This document shows positions 1-11,500 of a DNA stretch of 64,000 nt, piece by piece. The translations under genes and the position numbers were made by a program. The notes under the pieces were generated by a model. That model did no database searches. It was not told where the DNA came from and saw nothing but the letters and a program-made list of their open reading frames with translations. This DNA comes from Membranipora membranacea (taxonomy: Eukaryota; Bryozoa; Gymnolaemata; Cheilostomatida; Membraniporidae). The stretch lies in assembly GCA_914767715.1 (NCBI GenBank), contig OU612067.1, positions 3,472,001 through 3,536,000 of the forward strand, in the 5' to 3' direction. The first letter of the stretch is position 1, and every line of letters begins with the position of its first letter.

Positions 1-496
1 TTTTCTTAAGATAGCATACCAATGGTTTGAAATAAAGATTATATTGTATTATTTAACATTTGACATGTTTTAAAGTAGCAGACAACCACAAAAGTTATAT
101 TTTGATATTTGATGCGTAATGATGTACTCCTTCTAAATTTGCATGTTATTAAAAATATTAGATTAGAAAATTTTAATTATTTTAATTGCAAGCTCTCTTC
201 CACCATTTTGTTTCAGTAACAAGCATACCAAATATGATCGGCCAAGTGTTAATACTCTCGAAATAAATCTATTGCTGGAAAAAGTTGATGTAGAAAAGTA
301 TTTTTTCTAGAATTAAATCAGTTATATTTTGTGTGCTTTAATCTAAATACATAAACAGCCATGTCGATTGAAAAATCATCTATAGAAAACAATATTTTTG
401 CCGTCAATAAAAACAGTACGCTTTTCTATGAGATTATAAACAGAACATAGCTTCCCAATTAAATTCAGTTTTTTGTAAGCCATTAGGGTTTAGGGG
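1..496. other. Intergenic, nothing recognised
   Basis: AT-rich sequence with no coding exon, RNA gene or clear repeat that I can support. Confidence 0.4.
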
Positions 497-504
497 CTGC
501 TGAC

Positions 505-1382
505 TAGGGGTGGAACAACATCTTGAGGTTGGAGTTGAATTTCGGATATTTGACCTCGGATTCAACCACAAACCGGATCGGATATGTGTTATGTCTGATC
601 CGAGATTATACGTTTTTAATCAACACTTACTTAGCATCATTTATCTTACTAAAAATGACAAGGAAAGAAGTATGATAGTCATTAATTTGTGGTTCAGATT
701 AGATAATGGAATTTGGCTGAAAGCACTCAGTGGTGATCAGTAGGCAATCAATACCTATCTTATTTTCATAGCTAATTATATTATTGCTGATTAAATTTGA
801 TGCATGTGTTTTTCTGCTGAAATTGAGAGAAGCATCTTTACTCAGATCGTTGTGAATAAGGACATAATTTTTGTCCAATGATGTTCCCTGTAACAAACTA
901 TCTAGTTTAATGTACAAGGTTATCCTCTTCTTCAAAGTAGGAGGACAATTCCTATCCTAATCACAGCAGAGAGTTTTGGACATATGAGCAGGGAGTTTGT
1001 TCAAACTCAGTGATTCCAAACATCGGAGTTTGAGTGATCCTGGCAAATTGAGTCAAGAGATCTTTGTACTCATTAAATGATACTTTCAAATAAACTGTTT
1101 GTGTGATCCTTGCACCGTGGCTGTTTGAGTGATAAGTTGGTCCTTGTGAAGTATTATATCCAAATTCCAAGCAGGTACATGTGCATTTAAATTAGGGTAA
1201 TGGTTCAGGGAAAAGATTGTTGATGCTGTTTATCCATGTATTCAATGGCCTTAACTGTATATTATGGCGCAAAAGTACAGCTGTTTGGACATAGCGTTAT
1301 CCGGATCCGATCCGAGGTTGAATTTATCGACCGATCCGATATCCGATCCGAGGTTGCCTAACCCTGATCCATTCCACCCCTA
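505..1382. mobile_element. hAT-type MITE with 8-bp target-site duplication
   Basis: The element starts TAGGGGTGGAAC and ends in the near-exact inverse ATTCCACCCCTA. It is flanked on both sides by the same 8 bases, CTGCTGAC (497-504 and 1383-1390). An 8-bp duplication and TAGGGGTG-like ends are hallmarks of the hAT superfamily. Inside each end lie several copies of an ATCCGATCCGA-like motif, resembling the subterminal repeats that hAT transposases bind. There is no transposase reading frame, so it is a non-autonomous element of 878 bp. The same terminal sequence is found on the element at 49551-50315. Confidence 0.85.
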
Positions 1383-1390
1383 CTGCTGAC

Positions 1391-3720
1391 TGCCCTGTGG
1401 TGCAGACGCAGAGCTTATACCTAGGATTTTGATTGGTGAGTGTGTTGCCTATATGTGAAGGCAAATTGCAAGTGGATTTATATCTAGTGGTGCCAGGGTT
1501 GTATGCTACTTTAAATTGTTTGCAGAGGGGCCAAGGATTTGTTTGCAAAAATTACTAAACAAATCATAGGTTTCGATATTTTGTATGTAAAATGTTATGC
1601 TATTCCAAGTGAAGCAAACAGTATTAAATTTGTCTAATAAAAGTTTGTGTTACGGCCATGATTTATATTTAAATGGAATTTAATGAGTTTATAAGTGATT
1701 CTGGGCGTAGGAATTACTGTCATGAAATGTCTGGTTACTTAGACCAAAACAAGTACCTTGTATTTAATTTGCCTATTACATTTTCTTGTTCAGACCCCCA
1801 TGATGTATATATATTCAAGTGCAACTAATTTGTTTGTGTGATGGTAAACAATTCATAATTATTGCCCTGCTTTTAACTTGTCAATATCCAGTTTCAAGTG
1901 TTGGCTTCTTGCTCCTGGTTGTGAGATACATCGGCTCGGATATAACACCACAGCGTATCCCTCATGGTGAACCCCTTCCATTTGTTGCCTAGCAGGCCCT
2001 CACACCCTAGTCAACCAATCTCCTCCTTGCCTCTTTTCCCTTACCCAAGGAAATTAGTAAAACATTTGCATTCAACTGTCCACTTTTTATCCCCATTTTC
2101 CAACAACAAATCATAATCACACCGCTGCTGCTCAGTAACCTCCCGCCAACACTAAATATACAGAGTTTTTTACACCTAAAGAACTCATTTTTTCTTGAGC
2201 AATGTGACACGGCTCAGTTATTTAATAACACAGTACTGTGTTATAACTGGAAAAATTTGCAAGCTTTAATCTGGCCTTTGAGCCTCATATTTTGTAGTTG
2301 TCTTATCTTACCTTAAGCATTATCCTGTACCACAGCGCACCTTATAGCGAGTTTATGCAAATTTACTTATCTCGTCAGTTCGCGGGTTTTCTCATCCCAT
2401 TCATTCTAGACAACTGAAGTGACAAGTCGTCTTTTCACAATTCCCACCCTCCCGCCCTAAAATACTACCTTATGTTACTATATTTCTCAGTGTGTGAAAG
2501 GTGACTTGGGTGCATGTGTGGTTGGTGCTAAATTTTCCGCCTTTTTTAAAGTATTGAGGCTGAATTTCCTCCTATAAAGTTCTTGCCCTGCTCATGCTGT
2601 TCTCCAGCAACTTACTGTACTTACTTAAATGTTTATTTCTAACTTATTGGGCGTTAACCAGGAAATGGCGTATTATTCGCCCCCCCCCCTCCTATAGGGG
2701 AACCCGCAGCTATCTGTTAATCATTGAGGTAAGAAAAAAATATGTGTTATCAAACTATAGATGGGAACATAGGCGGTCCATAGAACCGATATGTTGCTGT
2801 GCTAACTCAAAACATCTAATCCTAGTTTCCATTGTGTATTCAAACAGTGAAAACAGTGCAAATGAATTTATACTGTGCTGAATAATAGCCTATTGAATTC
2901 ACGGTTTGATGACTCCTAGACCAAATCATAGCCTATTTTCATTTAAGTCACTGAGTGACCTTGTGAGGTTTCGCTGTCAACAAGGTCATGGTGTCCCATC
3001 TTAAATACTATTTGCTTTAAAAACCTCTTCATGCTGCTCTGTGATGATCATTAAAATTAGAATTTTGACAAAACTTGCTTGCACAAAAACTCTTCTCATT
3101 ATCCTATTTACGGACAATCTACAAAAATCACAGAGAAATTGAGTCAACTTCTCTGCAAGCAGTTAATTCAAGCTCTGGTTCCTACCTCCTAGGACTCCCA
3201 TGTGATATTTTCAATAACTACACAAACTTGCTGAAGGCCATTTAACAACCTTCGCAATAAGTTCACTGAATTTCAATTCAAAGTTTCAAACATGGAAGGG
3301 ATCAGATAAAATTTGATGTCCCTGTAATTCAATTGTGACTGAAAGATTCATGTGGCCGATTGCTTGTTAGTTTTTTTCCCAAATAGGGCTGGAATACCTA
3401 GAGACCTACTAAAAAATTTTCTTGGGAGGCCCAATACCACCTAGAGCCTGGCCCTACCACTTTAAAACTCACAGATACAGGCCTAGATATTTCCCATTCT
3501 TTTCTGTATTGCAAGTATCTCAAGTTTTATAATCAACCTTTATTAATCAAGTAAAATATTCCCAAAAAGTAGTGCGGCCAATTGGTATGCTGCCAAACAA
3601 AATTTGGCCGAATCCAAAAAAAGATTGGACATGCATGACTTAGACAGTCAAAATTGATGCGATTAGTTTAGAAAAGATTTTGCTTTTCTTGCAGCCTACA
3701 AACACTTTCGAATAGCTAAT
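1391..3720. other. Intergenic, nothing recognised
   Basis: No exon with supporting splice signals and no recognisable domain. Short open frames here are unsupported. The only low-complexity feature noticed is a run of C near 2682. Confidence 0.4.
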
Positions 3721-3723
3721 CAT

Positions 3724-4038
3724 TTACAAAACAGACTGGTCTCTACTTGTCACCAACAAGAACTGTTTCTTTAACACCAATTGATAGTACTATATATAGG
3801 AAGGCGTCGTGCTATCGTATTGATTTACAGTGATTCAACAATCTTATCAAGCCTTATCATGACTATATGATACAGCACTGTTGGCAGTTCTATAGATGGT
3901 AAGATATTGCTTTGAAAGTGTTGACAGGCTGCAGGAATAGTGAAATCAATCTAAAATAAAAACATCAACTGTGACTGTTTAAGGCAGCGACTTGCCTTAT
4001 TGTGACAGCCTGAGATAGTACTGTTGGCAGTAGAGAAA
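3724..4038 (+). promoter_or_regulatory. 5' flank of sulfotransferase copy 1
   Basis: A TATA-like stretch TATATATAGG lies at 3791-3800, about 240 bases before the ATG. The part from about 3895 to 4038 aligns with the 5' flank of the intact minus-strand gene in the same gene orientation. The block 3724-3850 aligns with 18090-18235 in the same genomic direction, meaning it is inverted relative to the gene. Promoter function is inferred from position and conservation only. Confidence 0.4.
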
Positions 4039-6144
4039 ATGGCTTGTAGAGTAACCTGCAGAAAGCTTAAATTGGTAGTTTTGAGATTTGTTATAGTGGT
4101 CGGACTGGTTGTACTATTCAGGCTTTACACAGAAAATCCTCCCTCCACATCGATAACTGTAGGAAACATTAATGAAACAAGAGGGCAGAATCCAAAATTA
4201 TCACCATACAACATTACCACTCACGCCATCACTCACGCTGAGAATAAAAGTGGGACTTATAATAAATCTCATACTGCAACCACAAAAGTGAAGCAGGCAC
4301 CGTCGAATACTCCAAACACTGATGGCAAGGAAAAAAATTAGTCGGTGAGTTTCACCTTTAATTATTCGCTCATTCATGTGGGACGTAACAATTCTTCAAT
4401 TTGGCTCTGATCGTCTTCCAGCAGATTTTGATGCCTGATGTTTGGGATTACCGATCAAAATTAAGTGAGCGGAGTTGGCAGCCTGGTATTATATGTCTCA
4501 TGTCTTCACTTGTTCAATTTGGAGCATTAAGTGTCTGTATAATTCAGGGGATGGGATACCTAGACTGTGAAGGTTTAGCCAGCAGCAACTGCACCTGTCT
4601 GCTTTAAGAAGTTGAATAATGTAGCTTTTCAACGTAATAATGAATGTGAGACGAGCGAGGATCAGGACATATTCTACAAATTGTAATCATTTGGTCATTT
4701 TTGATAACTTTGCTTGTGTTGTTGGATGTGAAAAGTTGTAGGATTTCAACCCCTTATGAGTGGATAACTCGTTCCAGTGTTGTTTTATTAGAGTGTCTAA
4801 GAAAATCTAGTAGCATTTCAATCAGGGACAGCGATGATTGCTCGATTTGATGACACCTCATAATTTCCATAATGCCAAATTTAAATTATAAGTGTGTAGG
4901 ACTGGAGGTGAGGTCCATTTTTGTCTGACAGGGACAATTTTGTAGAGACTTTATGGCAGATTGATGAACGTCAGTGCATCGCAGAGAAATTTACGCAGTG
5001 CTTACACCAACATAGAACTAAGGAATGGTGGACTCTATAAACATCAAAATCAGTATTGAGGAATCTGTATCAAAAGGGATCAGTTGCAGGACTCATCAAT
5101 TCTATGTTTTTTGATTGTTAGCATGGGAATATAGGGTTTTATTATCAGCATATTCAATATGATGTATCTAATTTGAAATTTGAGGTGCATTTACTTGGAT
5201 ATAAATTTTGAAAATTGTCACAAGTATTATGTAAAATATAACGTAATACCACTACTTTCATTCATGATATATGTTCTCTTAGAACCAGCCATCACACAAA
5301 TTACAAGTGGTATATATAGATCTATCGAGCTGTGAGAAGCCTCAGTACCTGCCTGAGTATCAGAGTCATTGTTGGGGGCGGTGTAAAGCTGGCCAAATCT
5401 GCAGTCAACCAGCTACTCATCAAGGTCTCAATGCAGGAAGGTAGGTAGTGCTACTTCACGGCCAACATGAAGATAAATGTATGCTATTCATTTATTGATC
5501 AATATTTGATATTATGTTGTCTCAATTCACAAATGCTTCCTTTATCTGATAAAAAGTAGTTGTGGCACAAGTTCGTTAGAACTGCCCTTATCATGCAAGG
5601 TAAGCCTTCTACACGAGTATTGGAGGTCTGTGGTTCTGGTATTTCTGTCTGATTTCTGTTAGGAAGCAGTGGTAAAATCACTATATCATCATGTTTTAGA
5701 GCGAAACTGATCTGTTTTGAGGATTTCTACATCATCGGAGTAAGGAAGTGTGGGTCAACAGATTTATCCAGATGGTTCCAGAGAATAAATCATATCTATG
5801 CTAATAAGTTTGGCAAGGCAGAAAATCTGGTACCAGTTGTATGTTACAACATTCAGCAAAACCTCTGTTATCTTTAATTTTCATGTGCCAAGGGACCACA
5901 CATATTTAAGTTAATCGATAGTGTGAGTGGTGTTGTGTTTGCTCAAACAATTGTGTAGGATGCTCTTTTTAGTCTTTAAAAGGTTGTTGAAAGATAATTT
6001 ATTAGTAATTGTTTTAATCTAGTTTTCAATCTACCATCTAGGATTATTACCCGAATGATAAATGTCCAGCTGAGTACTTTGCTGCTAAATTTCCTGACAA
6101 GACAACCATCTCCACAGAGGATAGGATATATCATTATGGGGCAG
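4039..6144 (+). pseudogene. Truncated CHST15-like sulfotransferase copy
   Basis: This is a copy of the intact gene on the opposite strand (17961-8557). Four exons match in order, length and phase: 4039-4344, 5283-5440, 5700-5838 and 6042-6144, with donors GTGAGT, GTAGGT, GTATGT and GTACGT. Exon 1 encodes a short cytoplasmic tail and one membrane anchor (residues about 9-28) of a type II Golgi protein. Exon 3 carries the PAPS-binding loop GVRKCGSTDL. Two defects are seen. Codon 101 in exon 1 is TAG (4339-4341), where the intact gene has a sense codon, one codon before the donor. Exons 5-8, with the 3'-phosphate-binding motif and the C-terminus, were not found downstream; a LINE fragment begins about 17 bases after the exon 4 donor. 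Exons 2-4 themselves are open, so the decay looks recent. A truncated transcript remains possible. Confidence 0.8.
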
Positions 6145-6161
6145 GTACGTCACAGCAGTAT

Positions 6162-7006
6162 GATCAATCAATCAATCACTAAACTACTCGGATTTACAAT
6201 TAGTGATTCGATGTCATTTGATAATCATATTGAATTAATAAAAACTAAAATACAAAAAAATACCAATTTGTTACAATTATGCAGAACATTTTTGACCACA
6301 CAATCAGCCAGACAGTTTTACTTTCAATTCATACATTGCCACATCATAAATGGAATACAATTTTTCTTGAATATCAGTCCAAAATATCAGCTAGATTCAC
6401 TTTATGTTTATCAGAAAGCTGCGCTAAGAATTATTGCAAATATTCATTACAATCCAGTTCAATTATCAAATACGTTTTTCTTATGTCGTACTTTAAAAAT
6501 ATTGCCACTTCCTAGTCTTCTTATATATTTTAGTTCTCTCTATGCCTACAGAATAATGTATAACAACACACCTAGCTATATTAATGATCTTTTTCTTTCT
6601 AGAAATCGAAGATACCCCAAGCGAGATAATTTTCTTATTTTACCTCCTAATGATAAACTAAACATTGCAATTGCTTCATCTTTTAATAATCTTCCTTTGT
6701 CAATACGCTCACTGAGCAAAGTATCATCATTTAAATCTGGCGTATTCAAATATCTTTTGTTTCAATTATAACATTATCTTTTTATCTCTGCAACAAGTTT
6801 TGCCTCTGCACAATACTATAATGAAATTATCTTAACATTTTTATTTTCTCCCTTCTCAAAGTCATCCTATCTATTTCCACCTCACTACTGAAACATTTTA
6901 ACTCATCTTCAGTCTCAAGCTTTCCTTTTTCGGCACTATTCGGAAAACATTCCACTACTGGAATGAAATAGACTGCCAATAAAAGTGTAAAAAAAAAAAA
7001 AAAAAA
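6162..7006 (+). mobile_element. 5'-truncated LINE fragment with poly(A) tail
   Basis: From about 6178 the frame encodes the C-terminal part of a non-LTR reverse transcriptase polyprotein, beginning KLLGFTISDSMSFDNHIELI. This is the 'LG..D..L.F..HI' block that follows the RT palm. The frame ends near 6771, followed by a 3' UTR and an 18-base poly(A) run at 6989-7006. The left boundary is set by loss of alignment between the two sulfotransferase intron-4 sequences near 6161. A target-site duplication was not found. The family is CR1/Jockey-like by appearance only. Confidence 0.75.
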
Positions 7007-7401
7007 TTTGATGTCTGCATAATGAACAACAGGAGATTGTCTAGATTTTGATCGAAGCGATTATTGATTATGGCTTTACATTTTGAGATATTTGAATTTT
7101 TGTTGCTAAAATAGCTTTATTTGGTCCAAAAAATGCAGTCCTCTCCAGCCAAAGAGCTAAAAAAAGGTTGAACAACATGTTATACATACCAGCTTCCATT
7201 AAACTCGACATTTGATGCTAAATTCAATAGTGGAGAAGTTATGAGCATAAGCATTTCTCTTTCGACGCTGAACAATCACCCAAAAAAGGTGATCCATTGT
7301 TGTACACAATGTGCTTTGCATGTAATACTGCATAGATTTTCATCACGCTTTTGCATGACGTGATTTACTGCATCATTTTGCCCATTGCTGCCTATACGTT
7401 T

Positions 7402-7560
7402 TCAACGTATTTTAGTTGATGCACAATTAATCAGGTTAGAAACATACGGTTTAAAAGAAATTGCAATATTAAACATAAGTCGTACTACTAGCAACGTGTC
7501 AGTTAAGAAATTTTTTAGATGCGGACAAGTAGTTCCTGAGAAACTGAAAAGGCGATATAT
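7402..7560 (+). mobile_element. Possible transposase helix-turn-helix remnant
   Basis: The frame here reads ETYGLKEIAILNISRTT followed by a K..F...GQVVPEK segment. It resembles the N-terminal helix-turn-helix of Tc1-like or other DNA transposases (EIA..L.IS..TV.R....F...G.V.P). No further transposase domain or terminal repeats were found. The assignment is weak. Confidence 0.25.
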
Positions 7561-8550
7561 CACGTTAAGGTCAATAACACCATTGGGTGGAGGCAGTTCC
7601 GTTACAATCTGGTACATCGTTCAAATATAACAAACAGGAGTGATGTAGTAGAGTTTCAGTGCTGAGAGACATGTCTTCATTGCCTAGAGTTACCACTCAG
7701 ATAAAGTGAGGCCATCCAAAATAATTCTGGTTGAAATCAAGAATTTTCAAAAGCAAGAATTATTTTTCATTATTGAAGTTTGATGAGTCTCAAAACATAA
7801 ACAATGCAAGGAATATAAAATTGGGAAACAAATACGGTGGCCAGGTTGATATTTTTGCTTTGCTGGAGTGTTAGTGTTTGTTAATCTGTTTGAGGAAAAC
7901 TACATGACCAAACACTATCCTTTTCAATAGCTATCTTAAAACATGTGGCCAAGCTCTATGTGGTATTTTCACATCCACCTTAATATTAGGTTAGCAACAA
8001 ACCAGGTTCGTTTGTTAATAGGATTTTGAGAAATGCATTGGTTGTATTAATTCTTGACTAAAAGAATTAGTCACAAGTCACAAGTAGAGTGCTACTAACA
8101 GGTATCCCTGCACCAGGAGCGTAATGTGCTTATTATTGAACCAAGATCCGCGTGAAACGCGAAATAAATTTGGGTCTAAGGTTGGCAAAGAAAAATCTGG
8201 GGTTGAGCTCATTGATCTGGGGTTTAATTCCAATTTTGTGAAAAAGCCCCTGCCCTGCCCAGTCTGAGCACTAACGGTCATTATTGTTAGGGTAAATTAA
8301 AATGTATTTTTTGATAGAACAGGAGACAGTGTTTGAACATCATGGATCAATAATATATTAAAAAATGGTGGTACTTATGTCAAAACATACTAAAACTAAT
8401 ACTAAATTGCTAGCATAAGCATATAGATATTTATCGCTACATTTGTGATAAACATCAAAACATCGTTGGCCAGTGGTCTCAAAAACAATACTGTAAAGTA
8501 CTTTATTTATGTTATGGTTATGACACTGTGTGCAAAGCCTTTCACTTTTG
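7561..8550. other. Gap between the two sulfotransferase genes
   Basis: No exon 5-8 homologue of the plus-strand sulfotransferase copy was found here, and no other gene. AT-rich. Confidence 0.4.
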
Positions 8551-8556
8551 TGCGGA

Positions 8557-11500
8557 TCAGGTGCGCAAATAGAGGAATCTATCATCAGTCAGCAGCTTGG
8601 CCAATCTCTGGTTATATGGCATGAAGAAATCATCCAAGGCTTTGATGACATGATCGGCTATTGGATTCTTTTTACCCTTGTTCATAACATTACCAGCCTG
8701 CTTAGTAAGATACGGGTCAACATGGAACTCTATACCAAAAGCATCCATCACCGTTTTCATCACTCTTGTCTGCAATTTAATAACCAAGAACTTCAATCAC
8801 CAATAAAAAAACAAATATTAAATATGATTCTGATCAATATACACGAGGGTGTCTCCTCAGATTTTGTGCCAATCATTGAATGCAATAATTTGGTTTCAGC
8901 GGTAGCCAAATACCTGCAACACACATATTTACATAATATATATATGTTATCCAGATTCAATTGTTTGGCAAATTTTAGATTAATGAAAAAGGCCACCGTA
9001 TCGTGATCTCAGTTTGAAGACAGGGCCGAACGCACTTAGCCCAGTATTCAGTGGACCGCCACTGGATTAGAACCCAAGGACTCCTACTCTAACAGAACTA
9101 CCTCCTTAATCTAGCTCACTCCTATTGCGTTAATAAACAAAAGGTATTAGTGTTATGTTGACAAAAAATGTGGTGTACCTTGGGCTATAGCCACATTAAA
9201 AGTAGGCAGTCGGAGCCTGCCCTCTACCCGTTATGTAGCTTCATTACTCTAACTTACCTCATCTTGACTGTATTCCTCCATAGTAGTGAACACAAACTGA
9301 TCCTGAGGTATAAACTTAAAAGCCTCTTCTATATATACGACATACAGACTGTGCTTCAATAAACTCTGCAACACAAAGTAAACATACATTAATAATGAGG
9401 TGATACATATAGGCCTATTACTCTGTTTATCAGTACTAAGGGTTTGACACACAAACACACACTATCATCAAGCTTTTTAAAACGGTTTGGGTTTTCTGGG
9501 AGCCTCCACCAAGGAATTACTCTTAAGGCTGTAAGATGTAGCTATATGCCCTTAATTTAATCATTTATAAGAGTGAAGCTATCCTTGCATATAGTTGCTG
9601 CGACACTGGGTTTAGTGCCTTAGACTTTTCAGGGATGCAACTTCAAACATGAACATCAGAAGTCTTTAATAAATGGCCCATCAAATTTATGATTTACATT
9701 ATCCAAACTGCTAATTCATAGAACTATTTTCTTACAGGGAGTACACCGTCTATGCCGTTGGTCTGATAAAGACATCCAAGTTCTCCTAAATCTGTTATAC
9801 ACTCTTTCATTTCCTTCAGTAAATCCAATAGTACAGTATTAGTGAAGTCATCACTGAATTTCTCATGGGAAACCTCTTTAAATATCAGTCCACCTCTGTG
9901 CCAGTGGAATAAATAGGAAATTGCCCTGCAAGTAACAAGAGGATGAATATCGATGGTAGAACATTGCTCTAATAGCGATGAGATACAATATGCAGTATCA
10001 ACTTTTTAGCAACTTAATATCAAGCTCCCCTCAATGTTTCTTGCAAGGTCATATCAACACCGCTGCAGTTACTATCAATTGTTAGATATATTCCCAGAAC
10101 ACAAGAAGTAAACAGTGTGGATACAACCTGATAACTGATGGCACATTTGGTATAGAAGTTTTTGATAGCATGCTTTACACATGGGCCATATCTCAAAGGC
10201 TATATATTCAATGACAAGGGTTTATCTTAGGAGTTTACTGCTCATGGTCAATGAGGAAACAACTCAGTGAAATCTGTTTTGAAGTGAGGAACTGTTAACA
10301 ATGGGTGAATTATTCAAATGTATTTCTGTCATATACACATATATACTATATACTAGTATATAATAAAAGTTTGTAATGTCTTAATAGTCAAAATATTGTA
10401 ATTCATGAAGGATTTTTGACCTAGCATGATCTGTTCACAAGAAAACATTTCAAGTGTGAGTAATAATACTCCTTCACTGACGCAAATCATCTGTTTTTCT
10501 AGATCCAGTTGCAGTTCACAGTACACAAACATACATTTTTGTACAACGGCTGAAAACTGCAGGTTTGTTTGTCTACTGATTTCGCAGATATGAAGTGGCA
10601 TAGGCTGGCTGGACATGAAGTAAAATTGGTAACGCTATCATCATGTTTTACTTTATTTTTCAAAGATGTAAATACTTGTACCTGTCCGTTGGGTGACGCA
10701 GCTGAATATGGAATCTAGATTTGGGTGTAGCCATAAAGCCCAGAACCTGACTGGTAGGGGAGACGATCATATGTGTACTATTCTCATGGTACGTTTTACT
10801 GGCTAACAGGGTACCTAATATAACCAGAAAGCAGTTGAATAGGATTATATGAACATTTATCTTTAAACAGATTCTTAATAATTTTGCCAGAAGGTCTTGG
10901 TTGAATTACATAATTTTGTTCGACAATCATGATATACAAAAAATTAATAAATCTGGAATCACACCTGATTCCTGATCGATGTCTGACTATCGCTTGTCGT
11001 TTAAAGAACATTGATTAATGTGATATTATTGTTGTGAATTCTGATTGCTGTTTATACTGCTGAGACATACCCGGTCCATAATGATATATCCTGTCTTCTG
11101 TGGAGATGGTTGTCCTGTCTGGAAATGTTTCAGCAAAGTACTCCGCTGGACATTTATCATTCGGGTAATAATCCTACAAGCAAGTTTATCATAATTATTG
11201 TTTACATAACATCATGATCATAGTGATCATTTCGAAAGCTATTACCTAAAGCAATAACTTGAACCTTGTATCATCGGATCATCCAATTTGAGATTATGTA
11301 CTGCAGCTGTCAGGGCAAGTTTCTTTGCCCAACTTATTTGACTCATCAACATCTTATACTGTTCTATCTTTTGGTAATTATAGCGACAGACTAAAAATTG
11401 TATCCTACACAATTGTTGCAAATCATAGCCACCTGATACCATTAAATAACTTTAATTTGATTAAAATGTAAAGGTGTCAATTAAACAGAAAGTTCTCTGA

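Noticed and set aside
6055-6177. First 41 codons of the open frame that runs into the LINE fragment
   Set aside because: They are sulfotransferase exon 4 and intron read out of frame; the transposon protein only begins near 6178.
8530-9006. Long plus-strand open frame of 158 codons
   Set aside because: It is antisense to the last sulfotransferase exon and its flanking intron, with no splice or domain support.
10353-10616. Minus-strand open frame that looked like a further sulfotransferase exon
   Set aside because: Exons ending at 10682 and starting at 9925 join in phase and supply the expected motif (RHPTDR + AIS). Including this frame would break the gene, and its resemblance to the family was only by spaced residues.
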